Source: Algoriphagus sp. AGSA1 (GTDB taxonomy: Bacteria; Bacteroidota; Bacteroidia; Cytophagales; Cyclobacteriaceae). From it: a DNA stretch of 64,000 bases. The notes below the pieces were generated by a model that saw nothing but the letters and a program-made list of their open reading frames with translations, made no database searches and was not told where the DNA came from. Shown in pieces: positions 1 to 9,335 of the stretch; the stretch's first letter is position 1; every line of letters begins with the position of its first letter. Made by a program: the position numbers and the translations under genes. The stretch spans positions 1-64,000 of the forward strand of contig NZ_JAJUWR010000024.1 of the NCBI RefSeq assembly GCF_021390545.1, written 5' to 3'.

Positions 1-62
1 TTCTCTCCTGACAAAAACTGTTTTAATACTTTTTTCTTGAATGCTGATTCTTGTTCTTTCAT
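1..62 (-). CDS. N-terminal fragment of a leftward gene, possibly an IS256-type transposase
   Basis: An ATG on the minus strand at 60-62 opens a frame that stays open to the window edge and gives 20 residues beginning MKEQESAFKKKVLKQFLSGE. The Lys-rich start followed by a short Leu/Gly segment resembles the opening of Bacteroidota IS256-family transposases, but so short a piece cannot prove it. If it is a transposase, the right end of the element should lie between this start and the broken PIN gene at 117-506, which would explain that gene's loss. No terminal inverted repeat could be recognised without the other end. Confidence 0.35.
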   Translation of the reverse strand, partial: MKEQESAFKKKVLKQFLSGE

Positions 63-116
63 ACTGCTCTATCTTAAAAACTTTAACTAATTTTCAAAGT
101 CTTAGACAGAGTTTAG

Positions 117-506
117 ATTACAGTCTCTACGTTATTAACTAGGGATCCATTTTCGGAAAAATCAAGTGCGGTTTTTCTTTTGGCTGTAAATGGAGATATT
201 TCAATCTTCCTTTCAAGTCTCATGATTTCTAATTCATTTTACATTGCTAGAAAAGAAATCGGGAAAGAAATAGCAATAAAGTCTATACTTCAGATTTTGG
301 AATATTGCCAGATTCTTTCTGTTGGGGATACCGAAATAAGAAATGCCTTCCGAAATGGATTTACAGACTTTGAAGATGGAATTCAATTCGAAACCGCAAT
401 TCAAAATCCAGCCATTGAGGCTATCATTACAAGGAATACAAAAGACTATAAATCATCTACTCTTCCCGTATATACTCCTGAAACTTTTCTCCAACTTTTT
501 AAATAA
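117..506 (+). pseudogene. PIN-domain (VapC-like) protein lacking its N-terminus
   Basis: The frame reads clearly as the middle and C-terminal part of a PIN-domain ribonuclease. An LLTRDPFSEKS segment at about 132-167 matches the region that normally follows the first strand. It is followed by a helical stretch, an acidic DFEDGIQ motif and the ITRNTKDY strand typical of the family's end. The first catalytic Asp of PIN domains sits in a DTN motif near residue 5. Here a stop codon at 114-116 precedes the readable part and there is no ATG, only a TTG at 180 that would begin after the missing strand. I infer a dead toxin-like gene, truncated from the left, perhaps by the putative mobile element at 1-62. 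No antitoxin gene is visible beside it. Confidence 0.6.
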
Positions 507-538
507 TCACGAGAAATTCAATTTCCAGAAAGTCATTT

Positions 539-1834
539 TCAAATAAAATCCACCAAGCCTTCCAGCTTCATACCTCTGCTGCCTTTGATCAGGATCAGAT
601 AATCCTCCAGTTTACTGTCAGCAAGCCAATTTCTGAAGGAAAATGGATCCGGAAAATACAAGGCCTTTGGCGCTTTGGTAAGAGCTGAGACAATCAGGTT
701 TCCTGTAAAACAAACTTTATCTATTTCATATTCACTGATGATTTCTCCCAGCCTGGCATGCTCAGCCTCCGCATGCTTTCCCAATTCAAACATATCCCCC
801 AGAATCAACATCTTGTGCTTTTTCCCGGTCATCTGTCCAAAAGTCCGGATAGCTACTTCCATACTGGATGGATTGGCATTATATGCATCCAAAATAATCA
901 GATTGCTACGCTTCTCAATCAATTGAGACCGCATATTGGCTGGTTTATAATCTACTATAGCCTGAACAGCCTTCCGCATCTCCACCCCAAAAAACTTCCC
1001 AACCGTAAGTGCAGCCGCAATATTCCCGAAATTGTACGCCCCAATTAAGTGACTTAGATATACCTCCTCACTTTCTTCTGCTGAAAACTTCACAAAGGGA
1101 TTGGCTTCCTGAAAAGTCACCTCACAAAAGTCCCCCGCTGCGGGATAAAGAATGGGATTTTCAAACCTCTTGCTCAAGTTGGACAGAATAGGATCCTGGG
1201 AATTGATAAAAACCTTCCCTCCACTCTCTTTCAAAAACTGAAACAATTCAGTCTTCGTCCTTAGCACACCTTCCGGCCCGCCCATACCTTCCAGATGAGC
1301 CCGGCCAATATTGGTGATCACTCCGTGAGTAGGTTCAGCTATTACGCAAAGCTCAGCGATGTCTCCCGGCTTATTGGCTCCCATTTCCACGATTGCGATT
1401 TCAGCTTCATCTCCTATGGCCAACAAAGTCAACGGCAAGCCTATGTGGTTATTCAGATTCCCAACAGTCGCTGCGGTTTTGAATTTCTTGCTCAATACAG
1501 CCTTCATCAATTCCTTGGTGGTCGTTTTCCCATTTGATCCGGTCAAGCCTATGATCGGAATTGTTAAATTCCTGCGATGATAATTGGCCAGATCCTGAAG
1601 CATCTTCAAAGCATCCTCTGCCAAAAAATAGCGCTCATCGTCCTCCACAAAACACTTGACATCATCGACCACCACGGCTGAAGCGCCCATTTCCAACGCT
1701 TGTGGGGCAAATGCGTTCGCATCAAAATTTGGTCCCTTGAGGGCAAAAAACAGATTGCCCTTTTCGATCTTGCGGGTATCTGTACAGGCTCCTGTACTAT
1801 TTTTGAAAAGGGTATATAATATGGAGATATTCAT
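539..1834 (-). CDS. murF: UDP-N-acetylmuramoyl-tripeptide--D-alanyl-D-alanine ligase MurF
   Basis: This 431-residue cytoplasmic enzyme joins D-Ala-D-Ala to the UDP-MurNAc tripeptide with ATP, the last soluble step of peptidoglycan precursor synthesis. The N-terminal domain (about 1-90) carries the short CTDTRKI segment seen in MurF and MurE. The central Mur ligase domain has the P-loop GSNGKTTTKE near residues 99-108 and the EMGANKPGDI segment. The C-terminal domain has DAYNANPSSM and LGDMFELG, both typical of MurF rather than MurE. Length is normal and the ATG at 1834 leaves a full N-terminal domain. It converges on the PIN pseudogene. Its start lies 93 bp from the divergent gene at 1928, so the two probably share a promoter region. 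Confidence 0.95.
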   Translation of the reverse strand: MNISILYTLFKNSTGACTDTRKIEKGNLFFALKGPNFDANAFAPQALEMGASAVVVDDVKCFVEDDERYFLAEDALKMLQDLANYHRRNLTIPIIGLTGSNGKTTTKELMKAVLSKKFKTAATVGNLNNHIGLPLTLLAIGDEAEIAIVEMGANKPGDIAELCVIAEPTHGVITNIGRAHLEGMGGPEGVLRTKTELFQFLKESGGKVFINSQDPILSNLSKRFENPILYPAAGDFCEVTFQEANPFVKFSAEESEEVYLSHLIGAYNFGNIAAALTVGKFFGVEMRKAVQAIVDYKPANMRSQLIEKRSNLIILDAYNANPSSMEVAIRTFGQMTGKKHKMLILGDMFELGKHAEAEHARLGEIISEYEIDKVCFTGNLIVSALTKAPKALYFPDPFSFRNWLADSKLEDYLILIKGSRGMKLEGLVDFI

Positions 1835-1927
1835 CGTTTCTCAAGAAATTAATCCCAAAATAAAGGAATCATTCACATCTTTGAAGTGCGACTTACGTTT
1901 AATTTTTGACTTTCCCTTTCCCCATTC

Positions 1928-4012
1928 ATGAGAGTATTCTTTATTATCACTTTTCTACTTATCAATTTCCAACTGAATGCACAGGAAATCTATCGACTAG
2001 ATCAAGCTCCCCAGGTGGAAATAAACCGACAAAAACTTTCTTCTCCCTTCGCTGGGGGAATCAATTCCGCTCAATTCCAGACCATTGATCTCACGGCAGA
2101 TGGGATAGAAGAATGGGTGACTTGGGACATCAATTCCCGACAACTGCTGGTTTTCAAAAAAGAAGGTGAAACCTTCACACACCTTCCAGAGCTCAGTTAT
2201 TATTTTCCAGGCGATATCAGTGGTTTTTTGGTTTTGGCAGATTTTGACCGAGATGGCAAGAAGGACATTTTTACCTCCACTGCCCTAGGAATCAAAGCCT
2301 ACAGAAACACATCAAATGGATCTCAGATTTCCTGGGAAATTGCCCAGGACTTCCTGAAACTAGATGGTTCAGGTAATATCCAAACCAATAACCTGGACAC
2401 CCCTTTGATTCAAGACCTAGATGGGGATGGAGACTTGGATTTAGTGATTTTCAATTTTGCCGGAGGGGATTACATGGAGTTTTATAAAAACACCAGTATA
2501 GAGCGGAAAGGTACTGCTGATATTGATGGATTTGCATTTGCCATCACCCACTGGGGCAATTTTGAATTTTGCGGCTGTGGGGAGATTTCTTTTGGAAAAA
2601 CATGCCTGGGCCAGGATCTAAACGGCAGGAAACTTTATGACGAAAACGGCAAAATACTTCATGCCGGGGGACACTCCCTCCTATATCAGGACTTGGATCA
2701 TGATGGCATCAATGACCTTTTGCTCGGTCGGGATGAGTGCGACATTCTATATTTCCTCCCCAATTCCGGCACAAACGAAACGCCAATCTTCACCACATCC
2801 AGCAACGAACTGCCAGGGTTTGGCGAGTTGCCCAAATTTCCCATTTTCCATATTGGAAAGGTTTTGGAGGATGATTTGATTGTCTCGCTCAACACCAGTG
2901 AACCAGCAGTGAATTATTCCATTGATTTTGAAAGGTCTATCGTAAGAATCGATTCCGAGGGCAGATCCAACACTACTTTTTTACAAGATCAGATGATCGA
3001 TCTGGGAGAAAACGCACGACCTATTTTCCTTGGGAATAAGCTTAATGGAGAGCTTCTAGTCACTGCCAATGTGCTGGAAAATGGTCAAATAAAATCCCAG
3101 CGCTCAAGGTTTCAGGTATTCAACGGAGAGTTTACGCTTACTGAAGGTGAATATATCAATCTTTCCCAGCTTAATCTGGTTGATGCCCAGTACATACACT
3201 TCAGAGATCAAAAGGGGGAACTGCATGTATTAGCCTCAGGCATTGATTACAATGAAAGCATTCCTACCCAGGTAATTTATGATCTGAACGATATGGGGGA
3301 GCCTCCCCTTGTTTTCCCCGGATATACGCCGAGACGTGGGGATTTCTTGCAGTTTTTCAATTATCAGCAGCAAGACTACCTTCTGGTAGCTGCGCAAAAT
3401 GGAGGCCTGGATCTTTACCGTTTCGATTTTGAGGACTATTCTGCAGCCCTTATTCAATCAGATTTCTTAGGTTTCACCGATAATCCTGCCAATAGAAATC
3501 TAGCGGTGGCAGTAGAAAACCTCCCAAATCCAAACCTCTATGCAATAGATCAAAACGGCCTACTCAGGAAAATTGAAGATTTTATGAATTCATCTATCTC
3601 TCAGGATATATTGGTAAAAATCGGTAATAGAAACCTGCCTACCAAACTAGGGAGAGACACTTGGATTACTCTAGTCGAGGCTCCACTGGGAGGATCCCCT
3701 GATTTAATTCTAGGCACTAGAGGGGGAGGCTTGATCTACCTCAGTTCGGACAATTCAGATCCGATTCCAGATGGGGAATACCAGTTTAAACTCTATCCTA
3801 ATCCAACGGAAAGCCCTCTCAAAATTATCACAAACGCTTCAGCCAATGTACAGATGATCAATGCCATGGGACAGGTTTTGCTGACTGATCTCTCTGTACC
3901 CGCTAATACCGAAGTAGAACTTCAAGTTGGCCTTTTACCTCCCGGCCTATATATTTTGGTTTTTGATTTTGAAGGTAAGGCCACCAAGTCAGGGAAGTTC
4001 TGGGTCAGGTAA
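1928..4012 (+). CDS. Secreted VCBS/FG-GAP repeat protein with type IX sorting domain
   Basis: This 694-residue protein starts with a signal peptide (about residues 1-18). It is built of FG-GAP/VCBS-like beta-propeller repeats with calcium-loop motifs DFDRDGKKD (near 104), DLDGDGDLD (near 163) and DLDHDGIND (near 255). The last ~75 residues begin FKLYPNPTESP and end in a GLYIL...GKFWV pattern, a type A C-terminal domain that directs export by the T9SS, whose genes occur at 53.5-64 kb. An unusual Cys-rich stretch, CGCGEISFGKTC, lies near residues 217-228 and could form disulfides or bind a metal. Propellers of this type usually bind glycans or proteins; the ligand cannot be told. It is divergent from murF and 63 bp upstream of the amidohydrolase. 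Confidence 0.85.
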   Translation: MRVFFIITFLLINFQLNAQEIYRLDQAPQVEINRQKLSSPFAGGINSAQFQTIDLTADGIEEWVTWDINSRQLLVFKKEGETFTHLPELSYYFPGDISGFLVLADFDRDGKKDIFTSTALGIKAYRNTSNGSQISWEIAQDFLKLDGSGNIQTNNLDTPLIQDLDGDGDLDLVIFNFAGGDYMEFYKNTSIERKGTADIDGFAFAITHWGNFEFCGCGEISFGKTCLGQDLNGRKLYDENGKILHAGGHSLLYQDLDHDGINDLLLGRDECDILYFLPNSGTNETPIFTTSSNELPGFGELPKFPIFHIGKVLEDDLIVSLNTSEPAVNYSIDFERSIVRIDSEGRSNTTFLQDQMIDLGENARPIFLGNKLNGELLVTANVLENGQIKSQRSRFQVFNGEFTLTEGEYINLSQLNLVDAQYIHFRDQKGELHVLASGIDYNESIPTQVIYDLNDMGEPPLVFPGYTPRRGDFLQFFNYQQQDYLLVAAQNGGLDLYRFDFEDYSAALIQSDFLGFTDNPANRNLAVAVENLPNPNLYAIDQNGLLRKIEDFMNSSISQDILVKIGNRNLPTKLGRDTWITLVEAPLGGSPDLILGTRGGGLIYLSSDNSDPIPDGEYQFKLYPNPTESPLKIITNASANVQMINAMGQVLLTDLSVPANTEVELQVGLLPPGLYILVFDFEGKATKSGKFWVR

Positions 4013-4075
4013 TTACAGGATCGGCTTCCCTCCTTCTTTAAAAAAACGTAGCTTTCTGGACAGAACTATAAATCC

Positions 4076-5782
4076 ATGAAAGCATTTTACCTACTAGGGA
4101 TTCTGGGGCTTTTCCTCATTTCCTGCTCTTCAGAGAAGGGCGAACCAGCAGATCTAATTTTCACCAATGGCATTATTTACACCGTAAATGATACCCAACC
4201 CAAAGCTCAAGCTGTCGCCGTGAAAAACGGAATGATACTAGCCGTCGGAACTGCCGAAGAAATCGAAATACACAAGACTGAAAATACAGAAGTGATCGAC
4301 CTTCAAGGCAAAACCATGACCCCGGGCATTATTGAATCACACGCTCACCTGATGGGGATCGGCTATAACAAACTGGAACTGGATCTGATGTATGTAAAAT
4401 CATACGAGGAATTGGTAGAAAAAGTAGAAGAAGCCATCGCCAAGGCTAAGCCAGGAGAATGGATCACAGGACGCGGCTGGCATCAGGACAAATGGATCGA
4501 GAAACCAGAAAAGATGGTGAAAGGATTTCAGACCAATGATCAACTGAATGAAGTATCCCCCGACAACCCTGTTTATCTGTCCCATGCGAGTGGCCATGCC
4601 GCTTTTGCCAATGGAAAAGCGCTGGAACTGGCCGGAATCATCAACTTAAAAGGTGAAAGACCCGGTGAGGTTGAGGGAGGGGAAATCATTCTGGATGAAT
4701 TGGGAAATCCGACTGGAATTCTTTCCGAAAAAGCAGCTGGGCTGGTAGCCAAATTGATCCCTGCTGAGACTCCTGAAAGAGCAGAGCAGGCACTTACGCT
4801 GGCTCTACAGGAACTTAACGAAAAAGGCATTACAAGTTTCCACGATGCCGGAAGCGGGCAGAATGTGATTGATTTGATTCAGAAATTCAAAAATGAAGGC
4901 AAGCTTACCGTCCGCCAATATGTGATGCTGACAGGTACGCAGCCCGCTCTTTTGGAGGAATGGTATCAAAAAGGCCCAATGATCGATACTGCGGATCACT
5001 TACTGACAGTACGTTCGATCAAACTCAACTGTGATGGCGCACTTGGTTCCCGTGGTGCCTGGCTTCTGGAAGATTATTCAGATCGTCCAGGACATAGAGG
5101 CCATGAGACTTTACCTATGTCGGTTGTTTCTGAAGTATCCGAAAAAGCCATTCCCACAGGCTTTCAGGTTTGCTCCCATGCCATCGGCGATAGGGCCAAC
5201 CAAGAGATTCTTGATCGGTATGAAGCTGCTTTTGAGAGCTTCCCGGATGCTGAAAACCTAAGATTCCGCATAGAACATGCCCAGCATATCCACCCAGATG
5301 ATATCCCTAGATTTGGGGAATTAGGTGTAATAGCAGCCATGCAGGCTATCCATCTGAGTTCGGATAGACCCTGGGCAATAGATAGATTGGGTGAGAAAAG
5401 GATTATTGACGGTGCCTATGTATGGCAGAAACTGATGCAAACTGGAGCCGTGGTTACTAATGGAACGGATGCGCCAGTAGAGCCAGTGGATCCTATCCCG
5501 TCATTTTATGCTTCTGTGACCCGCAAAACCTTACAAGGACTGCCAGAGGGAGGCTACGAAGGAGATCAGAAAATGACAAGGGAAGAGGCATTAAAGGCTT
5601 ATACTTTGGATGGTGCCTATGCGGAGTTTGAAGAGGATTTTAAGGGATCAATTGAAGTAGGCAAAGCAGCTGATTTCACCATATTCGACAGGAATATCAT
5701 GGAAATACCAGAAGACGAAATTTTAGAGACCAAAGTCGCTATGACGGTGGTAGGCGGAAAAGTGGTGTATAGTAAGAAGTAA
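4076..5782 (+). CDS. YtcJ-like amidohydrolase lipoprotein
   Basis: This 568-residue member of the amidohydrolase superfamily (amidohydrolase 3, YtcJ group) would hydrolyse an amide or related bond in a small molecule at a metal centre. A lipoprotein signal ends in LFLISC with Cys17 as the lipid site, so the enzyme is membrane anchored. The metal motif HAH is at residues 89-91. Further barrel motifs are SHASGHAA, the NCDGALGSRGAWL segment typical of YtcJ proteins, the IEHAQHIHPDD segment and the NGTDAPVEP strand with the conserved Asp. The C-terminal beta segment has GKAADFTIFD. The substrate is unknown. It follows the VCBS gene on the same strand, and a heptanucleotide repeat starts directly after its stop codon. 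Confidence 0.88.
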   Translation: MKAFYLLGILGLFLISCSSEKGEPADLIFTNGIIYTVNDTQPKAQAVAVKNGMILAVGTAEEIEIHKTENTEVIDLQGKTMTPGIIESHAHLMGIGYNKLELDLMYVKSYEELVEKVEEAIAKAKPGEWITGRGWHQDKWIEKPEKMVKGFQTNDQLNEVSPDNPVYLSHASGHAAFANGKALELAGIINLKGERPGEVEGGEIILDELGNPTGILSEKAAGLVAKLIPAETPERAEQALTLALQELNEKGITSFHDAGSGQNVIDLIQKFKNEGKLTVRQYVMLTGTQPALLEEWYQKGPMIDTADHLLTVRSIKLNCDGALGSRGAWLLEDYSDRPGHRGHETLPMSVVSEVSEKAIPTGFQVCSHAIGDRANQEILDRYEAAFESFPDAENLRFRIEHAQHIHPDDIPRFGELGVIAAMQAIHLSSDRPWAIDRLGEKRIIDGAYVWQKLMQTGAVVTNGTDAPVEPVDPIPSFYASVTRKTLQGLPEGGYEGDQKMTREEALKAYTLDGAYAEFEEDFKGSIEVGKAADFTIFDRNIMEIPEDEILETKVAMTVVGGKVVYSKK

Positions 5783-5857
5783 TCAGTGGTCAATGGTCAG
5801 TGGTCAGTGGTCAGTGGTCAGTGGTCAGTGGTCAGTGGTCAGTGGTCAGTGGTCAGT
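5783..5857. repeat. Tandem heptanucleotide repeat, unit TCAGTGG
   Basis: Ten complete copies of TCAGTGG and five further bases are read without interruption. Only the second copy differs, with A for G at 5793. The array starts at the base after the amidohydrolase stop codon. A seven-base unit is out of phase with codons and prone to slippage, so copy number probably varies between strains. Confidence 0.97.
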
Positions 5858-6263
5858 TAAGCCAAGACGAAAGCAGGTCAAATTAAGTTGTGTCGCTCAT
5901 ACGGAGCCGCACCAATTACTTTCCTGTCAATTATCTACAAAGATATAGCTCCTATGAGCACATAAGGCAGGCTACCGAAACTGATAATTATCAATCCAAG
6001 CGGGCCGACATCCCTGCAACATAAAAGCGGAAAGTAGCATTAAAAAACCCAAAGGGTGGATGCCTACAGTCCGCACACCGTTAAAAATTCTAACTACACC
6101 TTATTTCAATACCCGTAAACCCATTTTAACCCTCAGACTCATTATTTTTCCCTATTTTCAAATCTGAAGAAATCAATTTAAAAGCTGGGACGAATATATA
6201 CAGCGTGAGATTCCCCGTCCGGAGACAGGCATTAATGACAGTTAAAACTCAAATTTTCAGCAG
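5858..6263. other. Gene-free interval with a degraded dispersed repeat
   Basis: No convincing gene is seen in these 406 bases. An imperfect inverted repeat pairs GCTCATACGGAGC (5895-5907) with GCTCCTATGAGC (5948-5959), one base short of perfect, around a 40-base centre that includes TCTACAAAGATATAG. That layout, with CTACGGAG-like arms and a TCTACAAATAT-like centre, resembles an intergenic repeat I recall as common in Bacteroidota chromosomes, although family assignment is from memory. A small ACCC-AAA-GGGT hairpin follows near 6048-6058. The promoter of the downstream peptidase must lie in the last 150 bases; no clear TAnnTTTG box was found. Confidence 0.5.
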
Positions 6264-9197
6264 ATGAAACAACACTTTACCTTTTTATGGCTTTTTTGCC
6301 TATTGTCCAGCGTGGCGATAGCTCAGGAAGAAACCCCGAAACCCATTACATGGAAGGACATCCCCACTTGGAAATATATGCAGGGCGGCACATTCAACAT
6401 TTCCCCTGACGGAAAATGGATCGCCTATGGAATGGTCACGCTGGAAGACGATGGAGAAATTATCCTCCAATACGTCAATGACCCGGATTCCACACAAACG
6501 TTCAAAATCGGTTTCACCAACTATCCTTCCATCGCATTCAGCGAGGACAGTAAGTGGATCGCATTCAAGGAGCATCCTACCTTCAAGGAAAAAGAAGCCA
6601 ATAAAAAATCAAAAGGCAAGCCTCTTCACGACAAGGTTACCTTGATCAAACTTGGCTCAGACGACAAAGAAGACAAGAAGACCTTTGAAAATGTCAGCAA
6701 TTTTTCATTTAACGGAGAGGCCTCATCAGTCTTGGCAATCAACCTGACCAAAGATGGAGGTGGGGATGCCAAGGGCTCTGACCTTCTGATTTACCATCTT
6801 GCCTCTAAAAAGGCACAAAACATCGGAAATGTAGCTGAGTTTTCCTTCAATAAAAGCGGAAAATACCTGACCTATTCCGTGGATGCTGCCAACCAAACGG
6901 GTAATGGCATTTACTTATTGGACTTGACCAACAACAGCACTTCTGTGCTGGACTCTGATAAGGCTTCTTACAAATCCATCAGCTGGACAGAAAAAGGTGA
7001 TGCCTTTGCAGCCTTGAAACTGGTCAAAGACAAAAAATACAAGCAGGATCAAGGGAAATTGGTAGGAGTTAAAAACCTAACTTCTCCAGCAGTTACTGTG
7101 TATGATCCTGCCGCCGATTCTACAGGTTTTTCAAAAGAATATACCATTAGTCCAAATCGACGTCCGATGTGGTCTGAAGATTTAACAAGGCTATTTTACG
7201 GGATCCATCCTTTGGTATTGGCCAAAAAGGAGGAAATAAAGAAAGAACTGGATAAGGACTCAGTGGCAGCCGCCGAGTCAGAAGCTATCAAAAAGATCAT
7301 GTCTGATACTTCCCTGACTTCAGTGGCAGACCTGAAAAAAGCACTTTCCAAATTAGATTCCGGAAAAGTATCCAAGAAGGAAAACGATGCCGACAAACCT
7401 GACATGACCATCTGGCACTGGAACGACAGCCGACTTCAGTCACGTCAGCAAGTTCTGGAAAACCAAGACAAAAACTACAGCTTTTATGCAATGTATGATG
7501 TAGCTGCGGGCAAGCATATCCAGCTTCAGGATAGCAGCATGCGGGATCTAAGTATTCTCGACAAACAGAAATATGCAATAGGTTCAGACAATCAATCCTA
7601 TGAATTGCAAAACAACCTTGACGGACAGAACTATCGTGACTTTTATATTGTAGATCTGAAAACCGGTGAGAAAAAAACACTCTTTACCAACTTTTATCTT
7701 CCTGGCTACACCTCCTACCCACGTAGCTCACCCGATGGCAGCAAGCTGATTTATGGAAAAGACGGAAACTACTATGCGTATGACATTGCCAGCGGTCAGG
7801 AAACTAACCTCACCGGCGACCTACCAGTAACATTCGTCAATGAAGAAGATGATCATAATGTGAAAAAACCACTTCAAAGCTCTCTAGGCTGGAGCAGTGA
7901 TAGTCAATATGTGCTGGTACGGGATGGATGGGATATCTGGCAGATCCCGGTAACAGGTAAAACAAAAGCTGTAAATCTTACCCAAAACGGAAGAACGGAT
8001 AAAATCAGATACCAGTATAGATTCTCACTGGATCCGGATGAAAAAGGGATAGACCTCAATAAACCCCAATATTTCAGAACATATGGGGAATGGACCAAAA
8101 AGAGCGGGATTTCCCAAATCAATCCTGCTAAAAATGGGTTAAAGCCAGGAGCCGCTCCTCTGATATGGGAAGATGCAGCCATCGGCAATCTTCGAAAGGC
8201 AAAAAAAGCTTCGGTTTATTTCTTCCACAAAGAAGATTTCAACACACCTGACCAAACTTATGTAACCGATGCCACACTTTCTTCTCCACAGAAAATCACG
8301 AAAAATGCCCCTGAGGCGGGTAAATTCTCATGGTCATCAGGTACCCGATTGGTTGATTATGTCTCTGACAAAGGCGATACACTTCAAGGAGCATTGTTTC
8401 TTCCTGCAAACTACAAGGAGGGTAAAAAATATCCGACCGTAGTATATTACTACGAAAAACTATCTCAGACACGACACAGCTGGTCTAACCCTGGCTTTAG
8501 TGGTACCGGCTGGAATCCCAATTTATATACCAGCAATGGCTATGCGGTTTTCATTCCAGACATCGTCTATACCATGGATGATCCGGGCATGTCAGCGGTA
8601 TGGTGTGTCATTCCGGCTGTCAAAGCAGCTATAGCAACAGGCATCATCGACGAAAATAACATAGGAATACACGGACATTCTTGGGGAGGTTACCAAACCT
8701 CATTCCTGATCACACAGACCGATATGTTCAAAGCCGCAGCAGCAGGGGCGCCATTGACGAATATGATCTCCATGTATGACCTGATCTATTGGAATTCCGG
8801 AGGAGGAAACATGTCTATCTTCGAAGCTTCTCAGGGAAGGTTTACTGGCGGGCCATGGGAAAACTGGGAAGCTTATGAGCGGAATAGCCCGGTGTATCAT
8901 GTCAAAAATGTAAAAACCCCCCTTCTCATGCTTCACAATGACAAGGACGGAGCCGTGGATTTCACGCAAGGGATTGAATATTATTCTGCCTTAAGAAGGC
9001 TGAAAAAGCCGGTGATCCTGGTACAATACAAAGGAGAAAACCATGGACTAGGTAAACTCGAAAACCGCAAAGATTATTCGGTAAGAATGATGGAATTCTT
9101 TGACCATCATCTGAAAGGCCTAGAAGCACCCGACTGGATGTCCAAGGGAATAAACCGCTTAGACCTGGATGAACATCTGGAAATGAGAAAATTCTAA
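6264..9197 (+). CDS. Secreted S9-family serine peptidase (prolyl oligopeptidase type)
   Basis: This 977-residue protein has a signal peptide (residues 1-20, ending VAIAQ), a long N-terminal beta-propeller region and a C-terminal alpha/beta hydrolase domain of about 250 residues. The nucleophile Ser806 sits in GHSWGG. The likely charge-relay Asp895 is in HNDKDGAV and His927 is in GENHG, in the order and spacing of the S9 family. Family members cleave dipeptides or short peptides, so a role in periplasmic or extracellular peptide use is likely. It is longer than most dipeptidyl peptidases because of a charged Lys/Glu-rich insert (about residues 310-380) within the propeller. It appears to be a single-gene unit, closed by a strong hairpin terminator. 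Confidence 0.9.
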   Translation: MKQHFTFLWLFCLLSSVAIAQEETPKPITWKDIPTWKYMQGGTFNISPDGKWIAYGMVTLEDDGEIILQYVNDPDSTQTFKIGFTNYPSIAFSEDSKWIAFKEHPTFKEKEANKKSKGKPLHDKVTLIKLGSDDKEDKKTFENVSNFSFNGEASSVLAINLTKDGGGDAKGSDLLIYHLASKKAQNIGNVAEFSFNKSGKYLTYSVDAANQTGNGIYLLDLTNNSTSVLDSDKASYKSISWTEKGDAFAALKLVKDKKYKQDQGKLVGVKNLTSPAVTVYDPAADSTGFSKEYTISPNRRPMWSEDLTRLFYGIHPLVLAKKEEIKKELDKDSVAAAESEAIKKIMSDTSLTSVADLKKALSKLDSGKVSKKENDADKPDMTIWHWNDSRLQSRQQVLENQDKNYSFYAMYDVAAGKHIQLQDSSMRDLSILDKQKYAIGSDNQSYELQNNLDGQNYRDFYIVDLKTGEKKTLFTNFYLPGYTSYPRSSPDGSKLIYGKDGNYYAYDIASGQETNLTGDLPVTFVNEEDDHNVKKPLQSSLGWSSDSQYVLVRDGWDIWQIPVTGKTKAVNLTQNGRTDKIRYQYRFSLDPDEKGIDLNKPQYFRTYGEWTKKSGISQINPAKNGLKPGAAPLIWEDAAIGNLRKAKKASVYFFHKEDFNTPDQTYVTDATLSSPQKITKNAPEAGKFSWSSGTRLVDYVSDKGDTLQGALFLPANYKEGKKYPTVVYYYEKLSQTRHSWSNPGFSGTGWNPNLYTSNGYAVFIPDIVYTMDDPGMSAVWCVIPAVKAAIATGIIDENNIGIHGHSWGGYQTSFLITQTDMFKAAAAGAPLTNMISMYDLIYWNSGGGNMSIFEASQGRFTGGPWENWEAYERNSPVYHVKNVKTPLLMLHNDKDGAVDFTQGIEYYSALRRLKKPVILVQYKGENHGLGKLENRKDYSVRMMEFFDHHLKGLEAPDWMSKGINRLDLDEHLEMRKF

Positions 9198-9202
9198 CGC
9201 GG

Positions 9203-9230
9203 GAGGAGCTGTAAAAGGCTCCTCTTTTTT
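9203..9230 (+). terminator. Rho-independent terminator after the S9 peptidase
   Basis: A perfect 7-bp stem, GAGGAGC (9203-9209) with GCTCCTC (9218-9224), encloses an 8-base loop and is followed by six T residues. It lies 6 bases past the peptidase stop codon. Confidence 0.9.
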
Positions 9231-9335
9231 GTGAAGAGGTGGATCAATTTCACCTCTCATCATCATCATGTTTGTGATAAGCCACACTTTCGCTTTCTTT
9301 AAACCAAAATTGCCTAAAAGCGGATAATTAAAAAC

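Noticed and set aside
5783-5857. The heptamer array considered as a CRISPR array
   Set aside because: The unit is seven bases with no spacers between copies, and no cas gene is nearby.
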